The position numbers and the translations under genes are program-made. A stretch of DNA of 64,000 nucleotides from Excoecaria cochinchinensis (Eukaryota > Streptophyta > Magnoliopsida > Malpighiales > Euphorbiaceae). Numbering within the stretch: the stretch's first letter is position 1; the number at the start of each line of letters is the position of its first letter. A model generated the notes under the pieces. It worked only from the letters and a program-made list of their open reading frames with translations. It searched no databases and had not been told where the DNA came from. Positions 1 to 10,124 of the stretch are shown one piece after another. The stretch covers positions 12,855,501 through 12,919,500 of the forward strand of contig CANTUQ010000073.1 of the NCBI GenBank assembly GCA_947683425.1, in the 5' to 3' direction.

Positions 1-536
1 TGAACAAAAGTGGTGATATCTTTTATAATTTTTGCAGTTTTGGCTAGAGGGAAGTATTTAGATAAAAATGCTTGGGCCAATTGGACCCAAGTGGTAATAG
101 ATCCTCTAGTTAGGGAGTTCAACCAAGCTTTAGCTTTATCTTTCAAAGTGAAAGGGAAAAGCCTTAACTTAATTGCATCCGCCAAAACTCGATTTATTTT
201 AAAAGTATCACAAATTTCCAAGAAATTTGCCAAATGAGCATTGGGATCCTCATTTGCCAAACCATAAAATTGAATGCTATTTTGAATCATTTGCAAAAGA
301 GATGGTTTTATTTCAAATTGGTTAGCGTTTACCATAGGCCTTACCACACCTTGTTGAGCACCACTCAATGCAGGTGTTGCAAAATCCATCAACCTTGGTG
401 GATTCTCCTCTTTAGCCATAATAGGTCACTTATTCTTATTCTTCTTTTTGTTGGATTTTCGGTTACTCGAAAGAAAATGCTCTATTTTAGGATTCAACGG
501 TTCAAGTTCTTCTTGAGAACTTCTTGTACTCGGCAT
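1..536 (-). pseudogene. gag: Ath-1: Athila-type gag, N-terminal part, runs off the window
   Basis: The reverse strand from 536 leftwards starts with an ATG and codes for the same protein start as the gag of Ath-2 (ATG at 17304): a serine/arginine-rich N-terminus, a poly-lysine stretch, then the conserved block around residues 45-150 including PPRLMDFATPALSGAQQG. In retrotransposons gag forms the virus-like particle in the cytoplasm. The frame carries a TGA at codon 37 (426-428), so the copy is broken. The start lies about 110 nt from the tRNA-Asp-type PBS at 647-664 and the LTR beyond it, as in Ath-2. The rest of gag and pol lie outside the window. Lineage rests on similarity to Ath-2 and on the PBS. 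Confidence 0.85.
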
Positions 537-646
537 AGACTTGAACTATCCAAATCCTGTAAAACCAACACAAAACAAAACTAATTAAATATTGTAATCC
601 AAAATCATAAATTAAGATTCATAATGGCAATAATTAATCAAACAAT

Positions 647-664
647 TCCCCGGCAACGGTGCCA
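647..664 (-). promoter_or_regulatory. Ath-1 primer binding site (tRNA-Asp type)
   Basis: The plus strand reads TCCCCGGCAACGGTGCCA, the 3' end of a plant tRNA-Asp with one changed base. The reverse strand is therefore a PBS, as known for Athila elements. It sits 6 nt inside the LTR edge, the same spacing as in Ath-2. Confidence 0.9.
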
Positions 665-670
665 AAAACT

Positions 671-2101
671 TCTTAGCGTATTTATACATACTAATTCCGC
701 AAGTATACGGTGTACCAATTATAGTACAAAAGATATCGATCCCACGAGGAATGTGATAAATATTACATACTATTACTACTCAATTTTAATCTTGTTTACA
801 ATGATCAATAAATTGTGAGTTAAATCTAACCTACTCTATCACATAAACTAATTAAACCTAGTTCATGTTAATCAAAGAAGACAAAATATATAATGAAGAA
901 TTAACAATTATGAAACTTGATTCCATTAATATAATATAAATTTAATCTCTTAAGCAAGCCAAGTTGGAATATAGTTCTAATCCACTCTCTCGACCATGAA
1001 TTAGAATGCCTAAAACATGCAATTAAAATTCTAACTCACAATTCTCATTAATGATTTGGAGGGTTTCAATTACATATTCTAAGAATAATCACTAACCTAT
1101 AGCAACTATCTCAATATACTGATCTCTCTAGTATGCATTGATAATGAATTTCTATTAGATTTCAGTTAAAGCGGTCTCTCAATACTTACTTTAACTTATA
1201 AAGATCGTGCAAAAGTACTAATAGAAATTCTTCAATAAAAGATTACTAACATAGATGGAAATGAAGATAACATTAGTATTATTCAAATTTCATTAAACAA
1301 CTTTCATTTAATTAACAGAGAAGAAAATAAAAGATAAGAGTAGTAAGAAAGAAATCTCTCAACCCTCTTCTCAAACCCTTGTAATAAATTTTCTTCTTCT
1401 CCTTGGTCTTCTTCTTCAAAACATGAAAATAAACTAAAGAACTCTAACTACAGAAAACTGCTCTTCAATTTACAGAAAAAATAAAATAGTTAAAATCCCA
1501 TCATCCTAAAATTACAACTGAAACAAATACTTATAATGTTCTAAACAATATGTCCCTTGAGTTGTCCCTTCAAAAGGTTGCAAATGTTGGTGGAGAAATA
1601 TGACTTTTCAAGGCAATGCTTGAGATAATGTGTCTAAGGGATACTTCTGTCGCGCTCGCGATAGAGCACGGACCTCCACCTTGTTCCTTTGCATCATGTC
1701 GCTACCTCGCAACACTCTCCATGCTCGCGACAGGCACTTCTTCTCCTTTGTTTTCTTCTCTTCCTCTCTTCCTTCCTTCTTCTTCTTCTCTTTTCTCTTT
1801 TGCTCTTCACGACTCGTGCTCTCCTTCACGAGTCATGCTTTGGATGTGTGAGTCGTGCTTGGCTTCTTAACTCGTGCATTTTCTTCCTTTCTTTCTTTGG
1901 CGCTTCCTATCACGCTCGCGACAGTAGCTTCTTTTCTTGTTCATTTATGCTCCTTCTTCACATTTTCTCCCATTTCTCCTACAAACACAAAACTTAACAC
2001 AAAAACATAAAACACACCTAATTCTAGCATATTTAACTACCAATAAACATTATTTTAATTACAAAACTTGGACTAAATATGAGCTATTTAGGCTCGTATC
2101 A
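671..2101 (-). repeat. Ath-1 5' LTR
   Basis: This 1431-bp LTR of a minus-strand Athila-type element aligns end to end with the two 1352-bp LTRs of Ath-2. Shared blocks include the GCAAGTATACGGTGTACC segment near 695, the segment with Ser/Pro-rich shadow ORFs, and the end ATGAGCTATTTAGGCTCGTATCA. The PBS-proximal edge reads TC where Ath-2 has TG, a point mutation. Between 1645 and 1935 it holds degenerate TCGCGA/CACGA palindromic words like those of Ath-2. The partner LTR lies left of the window. Confidence 0.85.
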
Positions 2102-2700
2102 GTATGTGTTTATACTTGTTGTATATTGTGTGTATACTTGATGTGTACTTGCTCTATACTGTGTGTATAGTTGCTATGCATTGTGTGTATACTTACTGTA
2201 TATTGTTTGTATACTTGACGTGTACTTGATGTATACTTGATATGTACTTTATGATACTGCGTGTATGCTTGTTGTAATTATGTATATACTTGACTTGAAC
2301 TTGCTGTGTACTATGTGTATACTTGACGTGTACTTCCAGTATATTTTGTGTATACCTGCTGTATATTGTGTGTATACTTGACGTGTACTTGTTCTGTATT
2401 GTTTGTATACTTGACGTGTACTTTCAGTGTACTATGCGTGTATACTAGTTGTATATTATATGTATACTTGACGTGAACTTGCTGTGCATTGTGCGTATAC
2501 TTGATGTGTACTTCCAGTATATTAAGTGTATACTTGTTGTATATTGTGTGTATACTTGACTTAAACTTGCTGTGTACTGTGTGTATACTTGATGTTTACT
2601 TGCAGTATATTGAGTGTATACTTGTTATAAATTGTGTGTAAACTTGACCTGTACTGTGTGCATACTTGATGTGTACTTATTGTATACTTTATTCTAGCAT
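2102..2700. repeat. Degenerate tandem repeat with TGTATACTTGACGTGTACTT core
   Basis: About 600 bp made of variants of a 22-35 bp unit such as TGTATACTTGACGTGTACTT followed by TGCTGTGTACTGTG or TTCCAGTATATT. Long and short units tend to alternate, giving an apparent higher-order period of about 55 bp. It begins at the outer edge of the Ath-1 LTR and ends shortly before the DUF1985-like fragment. It resembles neither neighbouring element. It may be a local minisatellite or the 5' part of the gene fragment downstream. Confidence 0.8.
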
Positions 2701-2789
2701 TTATATGGTTTTAAAGATTATATTTATACTTTGTTGTGAAAAAAGATAATTTCAACAGTGTGCAAGTCCACTTCTGTATGAATACTTCT

Positions 2790-4222
2790 ATTGTGTCTAT
2801 AATAAAGAGCAAGCTGAAAACATAACAACTTGAAATGTTTAGGAAAACATGTTTTGGTTACTTCTTAGAAATGCCCGAAATAGTTCATCATTGTCAACTA
2901 TTTCATTCGCTATTTCTAAAAGAATTACATACCAATAATGATAAGGAGTTTTGGTTAAGGTATGATGGTGTTGACTTAGTATTTGGATTGGAAGAATTCA
3001 CACTCGTAACTAGTTTGAAGTGCACTGGAAAGATTTAGAAGATGAATTTATCACATCAAAGTGATAGATTGGTTGAGAAGTATTTTGGTAAATGTGATAA
3101 CATAACCAAGCAATCTATTTCTAATTGTTCTATAAAAGAGAATTTTGAAAATGATAAAGATGTTATCAAAGTAGAAGTGTTATTTTTTATGCACTGTTTC
3201 TTCTAGCCCATAATAGCCAAATGAGTGTTACGGAGGAGGATATTGGATTCAATGATAGTGGTTGCTTTGATGATTATCCATAGGGAAAAGAGGTCTTTGA
3301 ATTGACTATTACCAAGCTCAAAGGGAAGTTAATCAGGAAAAGAGCTAGACCATATAAAAAAGAAGGAAATGTCTCAATGTGTAGAGTTTTTGGATTTGCT
3401 TATGCATTCCAAGTTTAGTTTTACGAATGTTATCAAAATATCTCTGAATATTTGAAAGTTGAGGCAACTGTAAATATTCCAAGGATTCTATGCTGGACAG
3501 AAAAAATATTCATCTTAGCCAAAAAGATTTCTTAAGCATATTATTTAGTATTTCTGCCAAAAATGTAAGTCATCTTTATAAAAAGTATTTGGTTTCTTTT
3601 AAGTAATAGTAATGTAGTATAATATTAAACAATATATACACATATTCACATATACTGTGATTATCTTTTTTTTATTAATTTTCTTTGCCTGGACTTGTAT
3701 TGTGAATATCATACATTATTTTATGTTCAAATTCATATTAAAAGGTTATAATGTTCAAATGAGTTTTATTACTATTAATATTTAGACATACATGTGTCCT
3801 CCATGATAATATTCATCTTTTCTTTAATACTACTTCATATATAGCTAGTTTGAAAAGACGATAGGAAACTATTGCCTATATTAGGTTTATCTTCATACAT
3901 CAAACTAATTAATATAACATAATTTATTTATGAACTAATTTATATTACATTCAACAGCATTAAAATTCAACAAAATGTATTAAGCCTAACTTTAATGAGC
4001 AGTAATAAGTAGACAACTCTAACTAACTAAAAAATATACATTTATGGTACTGAATTGCATCTATATAATCTTCTTCTTCTTTTTATTTTTTTTTTCTTTT
4101 TTACTTTAGTTGAAATTGAAGAACATCTCGCTGAATGAAAATGAGATGAAGGAGCTATACTTTGATGGTATGTTTGAGAAAAGATCGAAGAAGAGAATTG
4201 TTGATGTAGCATTACATGACAA
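2790..4222 (+). pseudogene. DUF1985-type (Ulp1/MULE-associated) gene fragment, broken, with one probable intron
   Basis: The frame through the ATG at 2835 reads FRKTCFGYFLEMPEIVHH, then HSLFLKEL and VFGLEEFTLVTSLKC, the pattern of the plant DUF1985 domain. This family is often fused to Ulp1-like proteases and carried by Mutator-like elements. The match continues past stops: WLVEKYF-like residues at about 3070, then a run ending GFAYAFQV near 3415 and NIPRILCW near 3475. There is a stop before the ATG (the frame continues upstream), one at 3036, and others at about 3205, 3283 and 3415. A good donor (GTAAGT at 3565) and an acceptor after a T-rich tract (AG at 4108-4109) bound a 545-bp intron. 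The next stretch (4110-4222) codes for an acidic/basic segment with LYFDGMFEKR. The Tat-1 LTR cuts off the rest. The DUF1985 call is from memory of the family pattern. Confidence 0.7.
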
Positions 4223-5420
4223 TGATACCCTCTCCGCCTCACTTGCCCTTCATAGCCAGGCCGCCCCTCAACACCCTATTTCATCCTATAATATATTTTG
4301 CTCCATTTTTTCTCGTTTTCGATCCTTTCCGATCCGTTTTCGATTGGTATGAGTTTTTTTTGGATGATTTTAATATTTTTGCCAATGTAATATTTATTTT
4401 TATTTTTATGTGATAATATTTAATTTATTGGATTTAATTTATTTGTTTTAGATTTATTTGCTAACCTTAATTTTATTTTGTCTACAAGTCTTATTTTTTC
4501 TTGCATGAACATTTTCACTAGCAAATGGGGGATCCATAGAGATTCAGAGGCATCTTTTGGTTTGATTTCTCATTTTTTTTGTTATTTTCATTATTTTTCA
4601 TTATTTTGTCTTTTATTCTATTATTTAGTCTAATTTGTAATAAATTTATTTATTTATGCAAGTTAAAAAGAAAATCATCAAAAATATTTTTTATTAATGA
4701 ATTTGGATTTTTTCTAATAAAATGGGACTAATGTCCTAGTTTTAACCATAAAAATTCACTTTTAAAAGAAGAGTTAATTTTCTCAAAATGGGACCACTCA
4801 TCTCTATTTTCTCAATATTCATTCAAAAATAACTCTTCAATTTTCTAAGTGTACATGAAGGAACCAATGTTCTTATTCCAAATAAATGTCCCAATTTATG
4901 TATGCTTATTTATTTATTGATTTTGTCATTTATTTTTCTATTTTGGGGGATTGTATTTTTTGTCCCAATTTATTTATTATTTGTTTATTTTAATGTTTTA
5001 GGGGATTGTATTTTTATCCCAATTTTATTTTGTAATTTATTTTATCGCCTTTCTTTACTACTTTTTCACGATGTTAATTTGCTCTTTATATTAAATGCAT
5101 GACTATGTGAGTTGAGAAATGGAAATTTAATAATTAAAAACTCATTTATAATTAACCAAGATATTAATAAAAGTGAAGTTTTGAACTACTTTCTGGTTTA
5201 GACCCCCAAGGTTAGATGAAATTTCCCAATTTCTTGTAAATTGGGTGGCGACTCTACCTCAAAGGTGCCTAAAGCCTTCATGGGATTAGATGAATTTCCC
5301 CAATGTTCTATTGGGAAGGGATTAAAAAATATCTCATGTTTCCCAAGATCAAAAGATGCGAACCCTCTCGGGCCCTAAAAGTGGGCCTTCGGGAAACGAT
5401 CGAGTTCGGTACGCATGACA
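4223..5420 (+). repeat. Tat-1 5' LTR (left edge tentative)
   Basis: The right edge is firm: ...ACGCATGACA followed by a G and an 18-nt PBS, exactly as in Tat-2. Inside are the family blocks also seen in Tat-2: GGGACTAATGTCCTAG near 4725, a GGAACCAATGTTCTTATT block near 4860, and the TTCTATTGGGTGGCGACTC-like blocks at 5235-5320. The left edge is put at the TGATACCC at 4223, where similarity to the DUF1985-like gene ends. The LTR is about 1.2 kb, shorter than the 2.2-2.4 kb of its relatives here, so it may have internal deletions. No partner 3' LTR survives in the window. Confidence 0.7.
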
Positions 5421-5421
5421 G

Positions 5422-5439
5422 TGGCGACTCCGCTGGGGA
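5422..5439 (+). promoter_or_regulatory. Tat-1 primer binding site
   Basis: TGGCGACTCCGCTGGGGA follows the LTR end by one base. Tat-2 has the same site with one difference (32747-32764). This PBS type is typical of Tat/Ogre elements, for which tRNA-Arg has been reported as primer; the tRNA assignment is from memory. Confidence 0.85.
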
Positions 5440-6026
5440 CTTTGACACTTTGCTTCGAAAGTATCTTGTTTACAAATTAAAATTCTATCTCTTTTAAAAA
5501 AAAAAATTGCATTGCATTCATACTAGAGCCTTATATTTATGCCAGATGGTCCCTTATTTTACCCCGATGCTTTCCTGAAGCATGACCCTACGTTCAGTCA
5601 ATGTAGGAAAGTTTTAAGGATAATCACCAGCCCATGCCTCATACCATCATGGTGTATTAAGTGGAGACCTGATTGGTCGTTATACTCGTGATAAGCTAGA
5701 CCCATTGGCAAGGACCATGCTTGGGTAGCCCTAAAGTATCATCACCTTTGACTAAAGCTCATGTAATTGTAATAGAAACTTCCACTAGGTGAAATGTACC
5801 TTAATACTATGCTTGCTATGTGGATCGTTATATATTAAACAAAATTAACCAAATTAAATGGTGTTTTATCAAAGGCTTTCATACCCCAGTGAGCCCACCT
5901 TAGATTGATTGAAGTGCTCGAATACATAATGGCCAAATCTCATACGAATGTGCATTAAGTAAAAGGTGTTATGTTGCCGGTTTTCCACTATGCACTATAC
6001 ACATCCATTGGGTTCCCCGTTAAGCC
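5440..6026 (+). other. Tat-1 untranslated leader, conserved with Tat-2
   Basis: Non-coding leader between PBS and first ATG. From about 5565 to 6026 it aligns without large gaps to the Tat-2 leader (32908-33370). Shared blocks include TTCCTGAAGCA, GGATAATCACCAGCCCA, GATAAGCTAGACCC, ACTAAAGCTCATGTAAT, AGGTGAAATGTACC, ACTATGCTTGCTAT and CATTGGGTTCCCCGTTAA just before the ATG. Tat-1 is otherwise badly decayed. A packaging or translation-control RNA structure is possible but not shown. Confidence 0.8.
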
Positions 6027-6768
6027 ATGGATCAAGCCCACCTAGAAAAGAGACCGTATTACCTCCTATGTGGGAGTGATAAGGCTGGAAAGTTCTACTT
6101 GTTTATATATGATTGTGAATGTCGCATAACACATGATCATGCATCATTTATGTCATTCATGCATCATTCTGACAATTTGAGTTTTGCAGCCATCATGGAT
6201 TCATTTAAGTGGACTAGGGGTCCCAATGGTCGACTGGTAAGGACAAACCTGCTCTTTGAATTGCTAGAATTGGTGTTTGATTGGGATTTTGAATCGCTCT
6301 CAACAGCCAGCGAATCATCTTTAGAAGCATCAATGGAAGAAGAAACTGGGGCTTTGACCACTAAAGACCTAGCAAGGAGACTAGAGGACTTTGAGCGAAT
6401 GATGTTGGAGATGATGGGCACCATGGCCGAAAGGATTGCACATCTTTTAGCTGCACAACCACCTATTGCTCCACAATCACCGGTAGTCCCTCCTCAGGGG
6501 CAAGTTGAACCGCCTGCTGGTAGGGAGGCTCCTCTCGTAGGTAATGCTGCCCTCCAACTTGTTAATGAGCATAGAGTTGCTGCGCCCATTGAGCCAAGAA
6601 GGGAAAAGATCCCTGATCCCGATGAGGTTTTTGTGATTGAGGATAGAGATAAAGAGCCAATAACGCCTTAAGACGTGAGGGGTAGAGCACTTAGGGTGAA
6701 AGATTAGGCAATCAGAGGAATAAGACAACAGATTGAGGCGATCACCCACTTGTTATCAGCTGGAAGGG
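6027..6768 (+). pseudogene. gag: Tat-1 gag, N-terminal part, interrupted by solo-Tat
   Basis: The frame from the ATG at 6027 starts MDQAHLEKRPYY and matches the start of the intact Tat-2 polyprotein (ATG 33371). Next comes a low-complexity stretch, then a TRGPNGRLVRT block (about residue 60), an acidic region and a proline-rich segment. The first stop is at 6669-6671. The frame stays recognisable past it (another stop near 6703) up to 6768, where the solo LTR enters within TSD AAGGG. It resumes at 20857. A second in-frame ATG at 6196, right after a TTTTGCAG acceptor-like sequence, could be the real start of a spliced product. In Tat-2 this codon reads ATA. Confidence 0.85.
6764..6768. repeat. 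Target-site duplication AAGGG of solo-Tat, left copy
   Basis: AAGGG here, directly before TGTGACGCG, is repeated at 20852-20856 directly after CTTACA. Removing the insertion rejoins Tat-1 gag in register with Tat-2 gag. This supports a solo LTR formed after a normal insertion. Confidence 0.9.
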
Positions 6769-6883
6769 TGTGACGCGCACCGAACCTCGTGGGCGCCCCT
6801 TGACCGCCCGCTTGAGGGCGATCAGGCAAGTGAGATTCGTTAACAACTTGTAAGGTATTTACAAGTGCGTCTATTTTGGGCAA
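6769..6883 (-). repeat. solo-Tat LTR, left segment (3' end of a minus-strand solo LTR)
   Basis: TGTGACGCGCACCG is the reverse complement of a Tat LTR 3' end (compare ...GCGCGTCACA at 44073). The segment continues through a GGCGATC-rich block and the ACAAGTGCGTCTATTTTGGGCAA block, then is cut by Ath-2. The LTR resumes at 18812. Total length without Ath-2 is about 2155 bp. No PBS or PPT flanks it, and the AAGGG repeats bound it, so it is a solo LTR left by LTR-LTR recombination. Confidence 0.88.
6879..6883. repeat. Target-site duplication GGCAA of Ath-2, left copy
   Basis: GGCAA directly before the TGTTGAGC edge is repeated at 18807-18811 directly after ...CATATCA. The joined sequence (TTGGGCAACAAGGAGG) matches the uninterrupted Tat LTRs, so the insertion is exact. 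Confidence 0.95.
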
Positions 6884-8235
6884 TGTTGAGCATTTTCTAT
6901 AGATGCTAATTACTGCAAGTATACGGTGTACCGAAATAGTACTTAAGATGTCGATCCCACGAGGAAAGTGATTTGCACACTATTACTACTCAATTTTAAT
7001 TTTGTTTACAATGATTAATTAATGGTAAAGTTGATTTTAAACTAAAATAACATCTAAATTAACTAAACCTAATTATTGATGGTCAAAGAAGATATAATGA
7101 TTAATGATGATGAGTATAAAAATGGAACTTGAATTGATTATTCTTAATGATTTAAATATTCTTATCATGCAAGCCAAGTTGAATAAATTTCCTAATTACT
7201 CTTTCGACATAAATAGGATTGCCTAAAACATGCATATGTAATTCCAATTCACAATTTTCATTAATGGATTAGAAGATTAAACATGCAAATCTTAAGTGAA
7301 GTCACAATCTATTGCAACCATTTTAACACTATGATTTCTCAAATAATGCCTCAATGATGATTTCCCATTAGATTGTAAATATGAATTCATTTTTCAATTA
7401 AACTCGTACTTATAATGATCATACATAGTATCCCAATAGGAAATTCTACAAGCAAGAACACATGAATTAATATGAACAATAAAATATTTAATATTAGGAA
7501 TTCAAGTTCAGAATTTACATCACAAAATTTACAAAGAAGATTAAAGAGATACGAAATGAAGAAGGAGATTTCTCAACCCTTTTCAAGTCACCAAAGGTAG
7601 TCTTCTTCTTTGTATACTATCTTCTCTTCAATGCATAAACTCTACTTGAGAAAATTAGACTAAAAAAAATGAAAGAACTATTCTAACTTACAGAATTTTT
7701 ACTTAATTAAATGTTAAACTCCTAAAATTATAGTTAATAATAATATTTATAATGTTCTAATTGTGTCTACTCAGATGTCTCTTAGCAAGGATTACAAATG
7801 TTAGTGGAAAGGCATAACTCTTCAAAGTGCAATTTGAACTTTTGTCTCTAACGGATCTCTCTGTCGCGCTCGCGACAGAGCGCACCTCTTTCATCGCTCC
7901 ACCTTCCTTGCGTTTGCCTTCTCCGTGCCCTGTCATGACCTCGTGATGAGTTCCTTAGTCATGACAGCCTCTGTTCTTCACTTTTCTTCCTTCTTCCTTG
8001 GCTCTCCTTTAGCGCGTGCTGTCACGCTCGCGACAGAACCTCTTTCTCATGTGCTCATTTTGGCTGCTTTTCTCCATTTTCTCCATCTTTTTCTATCTTT
8101 CTCCATTTTTCTCCTACACACCCAAAACTCAAACAAAAACATAAAACACTCCTAATTCTAATACAAATAAACACATATGAATATTATTTTAATCCTAAAA
8201 CATAGGTTAAATATGAGCTATTTAAGCTCATATCA
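6884..8235 (-). repeat. Ath-2 3' LTR
   Basis: A 1352-bp LTR starting TGTTGAGC and ending CATATCA on the plus strand. Its U3 side (right end) carries the short dyad GAGCTATTTAAGCTC. It contains the 20-bp palindrome word CTGTCGCGCTCGCGACAGAG at about 7861 and a second, partly decayed, at 8018-8036. Short plus-strand ORFs here are shadows. Confidence 0.95.
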
Positions 8236-8248
8236 AACCCCCACACTT
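8236..8248 (-). promoter_or_regulatory. Ath-2 polypurine tract
   Basis: On the minus strand, AAGTGTGGGGGTT lies directly against the 3' LTR start (TGATATGAGC). This is the expected position and composition of the plus-strand primer for reverse transcription. Confidence 0.85.
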
Positions 8249-10124
8249 AAATACTTGCTTGTCCCCAAGCAAAACACTCAAACATTCCAAACAAATAACA
8301 CAAAGTAAACACAGGACTTTGGAGCTTACTTATACATTTGACAAATATTTGAAAATCTCATGTCCATACTTTAACCTCTAACTCATTAGCCTAAATATGC
8401 AACTCCCTAAACAATATCATTCTTTATAAAACTTTAACCCCTATATACAATTTGAAAAACATGAAATTGCAAAACACAAGGATGTTTAATCTCAAGAAAT
8501 CAAGTATCTTAACACATGTATAAATTATTTCATACAGAACATTGCCTAAGATAATTGTCACTCAAACACTTTTTGCTTTCAATCACTCAATCTCTCAGGT
8601 GTTTATAGGTTAGTGTTTCTCTCATTCCTTAAATATGCCATTACATACCATAGGCTTGTAATTAGTAAAAATCTCCACTACTAGTATAAGGTAGTAAAGA
8701 GGATCAAAGGGTCTTAAAAATGGTTATAATGTGGCTTAGGTTAGGGTAGGAAACTTTTGGATTTAGGTAGCTAATATTGTGTAGAGAAAAAGTACCAATA
8801 TAACTTAGGAGATTGAAAACAAAATTTGCACAAAGCATGATAGTCTTACACATTTCTAATTCCCTGCTTGACTATACAATTTTCAGCTAGTTCATTGTTT
8901 TTTTCTTTTTTTTTTTCTTTTTCTTTTTTCTTTTTTTTTTTCTTTTTAAGGATAGCAAGAAAAATTAGCATGGGTGTGTTTTACGCTCCATCCCACACAT
9001 AAGCAATTTTTGATATACATCCTGCTATTCCTCCTTATTTTTGTTCTTTTCTTAAGAGACTAGCATTTCTAATACTAATTTTCAAAACAAGGGAATTTTA
9101 ATTTTCACTACTTCATGCTTGTCAATAATACACATCTCCAATGCTATATCAATCCAAATCTCTCCACAATATGGGTAATTCACAAGAAATAGGCCAATGT
9201 TTACTCAAAAGAATATTGCTATGCATGTGCTTAAAAAAGAAAACCAAGATTTAGGCTCAAACTTGGCTTCCTAAAGTCAAAAGGTAAGGAAATTTAAAGC
9301 AAGCCAAAAATGGTTCATTCTAAATGCCCTTATCATATCCCGTGTACATCCCATACTAAAATGTAGTCTCAAAATATACCGAAAACAAGTTCTGGAGGAT
9401 ATGGCATACTAAGGCTCTCATACAAAGAAAACATATCATTGTAAAAGGCTCAAAAGCTCACATAGGCTATAAGTTAAACTATCATAGGCAATGAGTTGGC
9501 AAAACAATCTTTATTTACATGTGAAAAGATACCTAACTTAAAAAGAACGTACACCAAAGTATTTTGCTATGCAATGGCCCTCACTATGTACAATAGAATG
9601 CCAAAGTAAAACAAATAATGCTATGCCTAAAAAGTTATCTATTTAGACTAAAGGTCAAAATTTTAAAGCTAAACATGCTTTAATTTTCAAATATGCATCA
9701 AATATATAAGCTCCAAAAATCATATGTCCAATAAAACCTAACAACACCCTAAACATAGACACATAAAACATATCCTAAATCTAGCAATTCATGCTTCACA
9801 AGCTATACTACTCATGCATAATAAACAAATATATACAAACATGCATAAATATGAAACCAAAAACAGAGCATACAAACCCCCCCCCCCCCCCCCCCCCCAC
9901 ACACTTAAAGGACACAATGTCCCCATTGTGTGGAAAGAAACATACTAAAAACAACCAACACAGCTAACACAACAAACATTATAGAAGAACAGAAAACATA
10001 CAAAATAAAGAAAATGGGAGGAGAACAAACTCAGAAACTCCCACTATGGGAGCTAGGTGGAGAGGGAGAAAGGTCCATATTTTGCTTGCGAAAAAAAATT
10101 GAGGAGCTTCCTAGTCATACTCTT
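8249..10124 (-). other. Ath-2 3' non-coding region with internal poly-G tract
   Basis: About 1.9 kb between the env-like ORF and the PPT with no supported ORF on either strand. It is AT-rich and holds T-rich runs (about 8890-8945) and a run of 22 C on the plus strand at 9877-9898. On the element's own strand that run sits in AAGTGTGTG followed by G22, resembling an expanded second copy of the PPT sequence. Confidence 0.8.

Noticed and set aside
10..818. Plus-strand ORFs at the window start
   Set aside because: They are shadows of the minus-strand Ath-1 gag, PBS and LTR.
1616..1997. Ser/Phe/Leu-rich ORFs in the Ath-1 LTR
   Set aside because: Several overlapping frames in a C/T-rich stretch within an LTR; the Ath-2 LTRs show different frames at the same place, so there is no conserved protein.
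9877..9898. Poly-C run taken as the 3' LTR PPT
   Set aside because: The LTR edge with TG/CA ends and the matching 5-bp repeats lies at 8235, where a normal PPT is present; the C22 site is internal.
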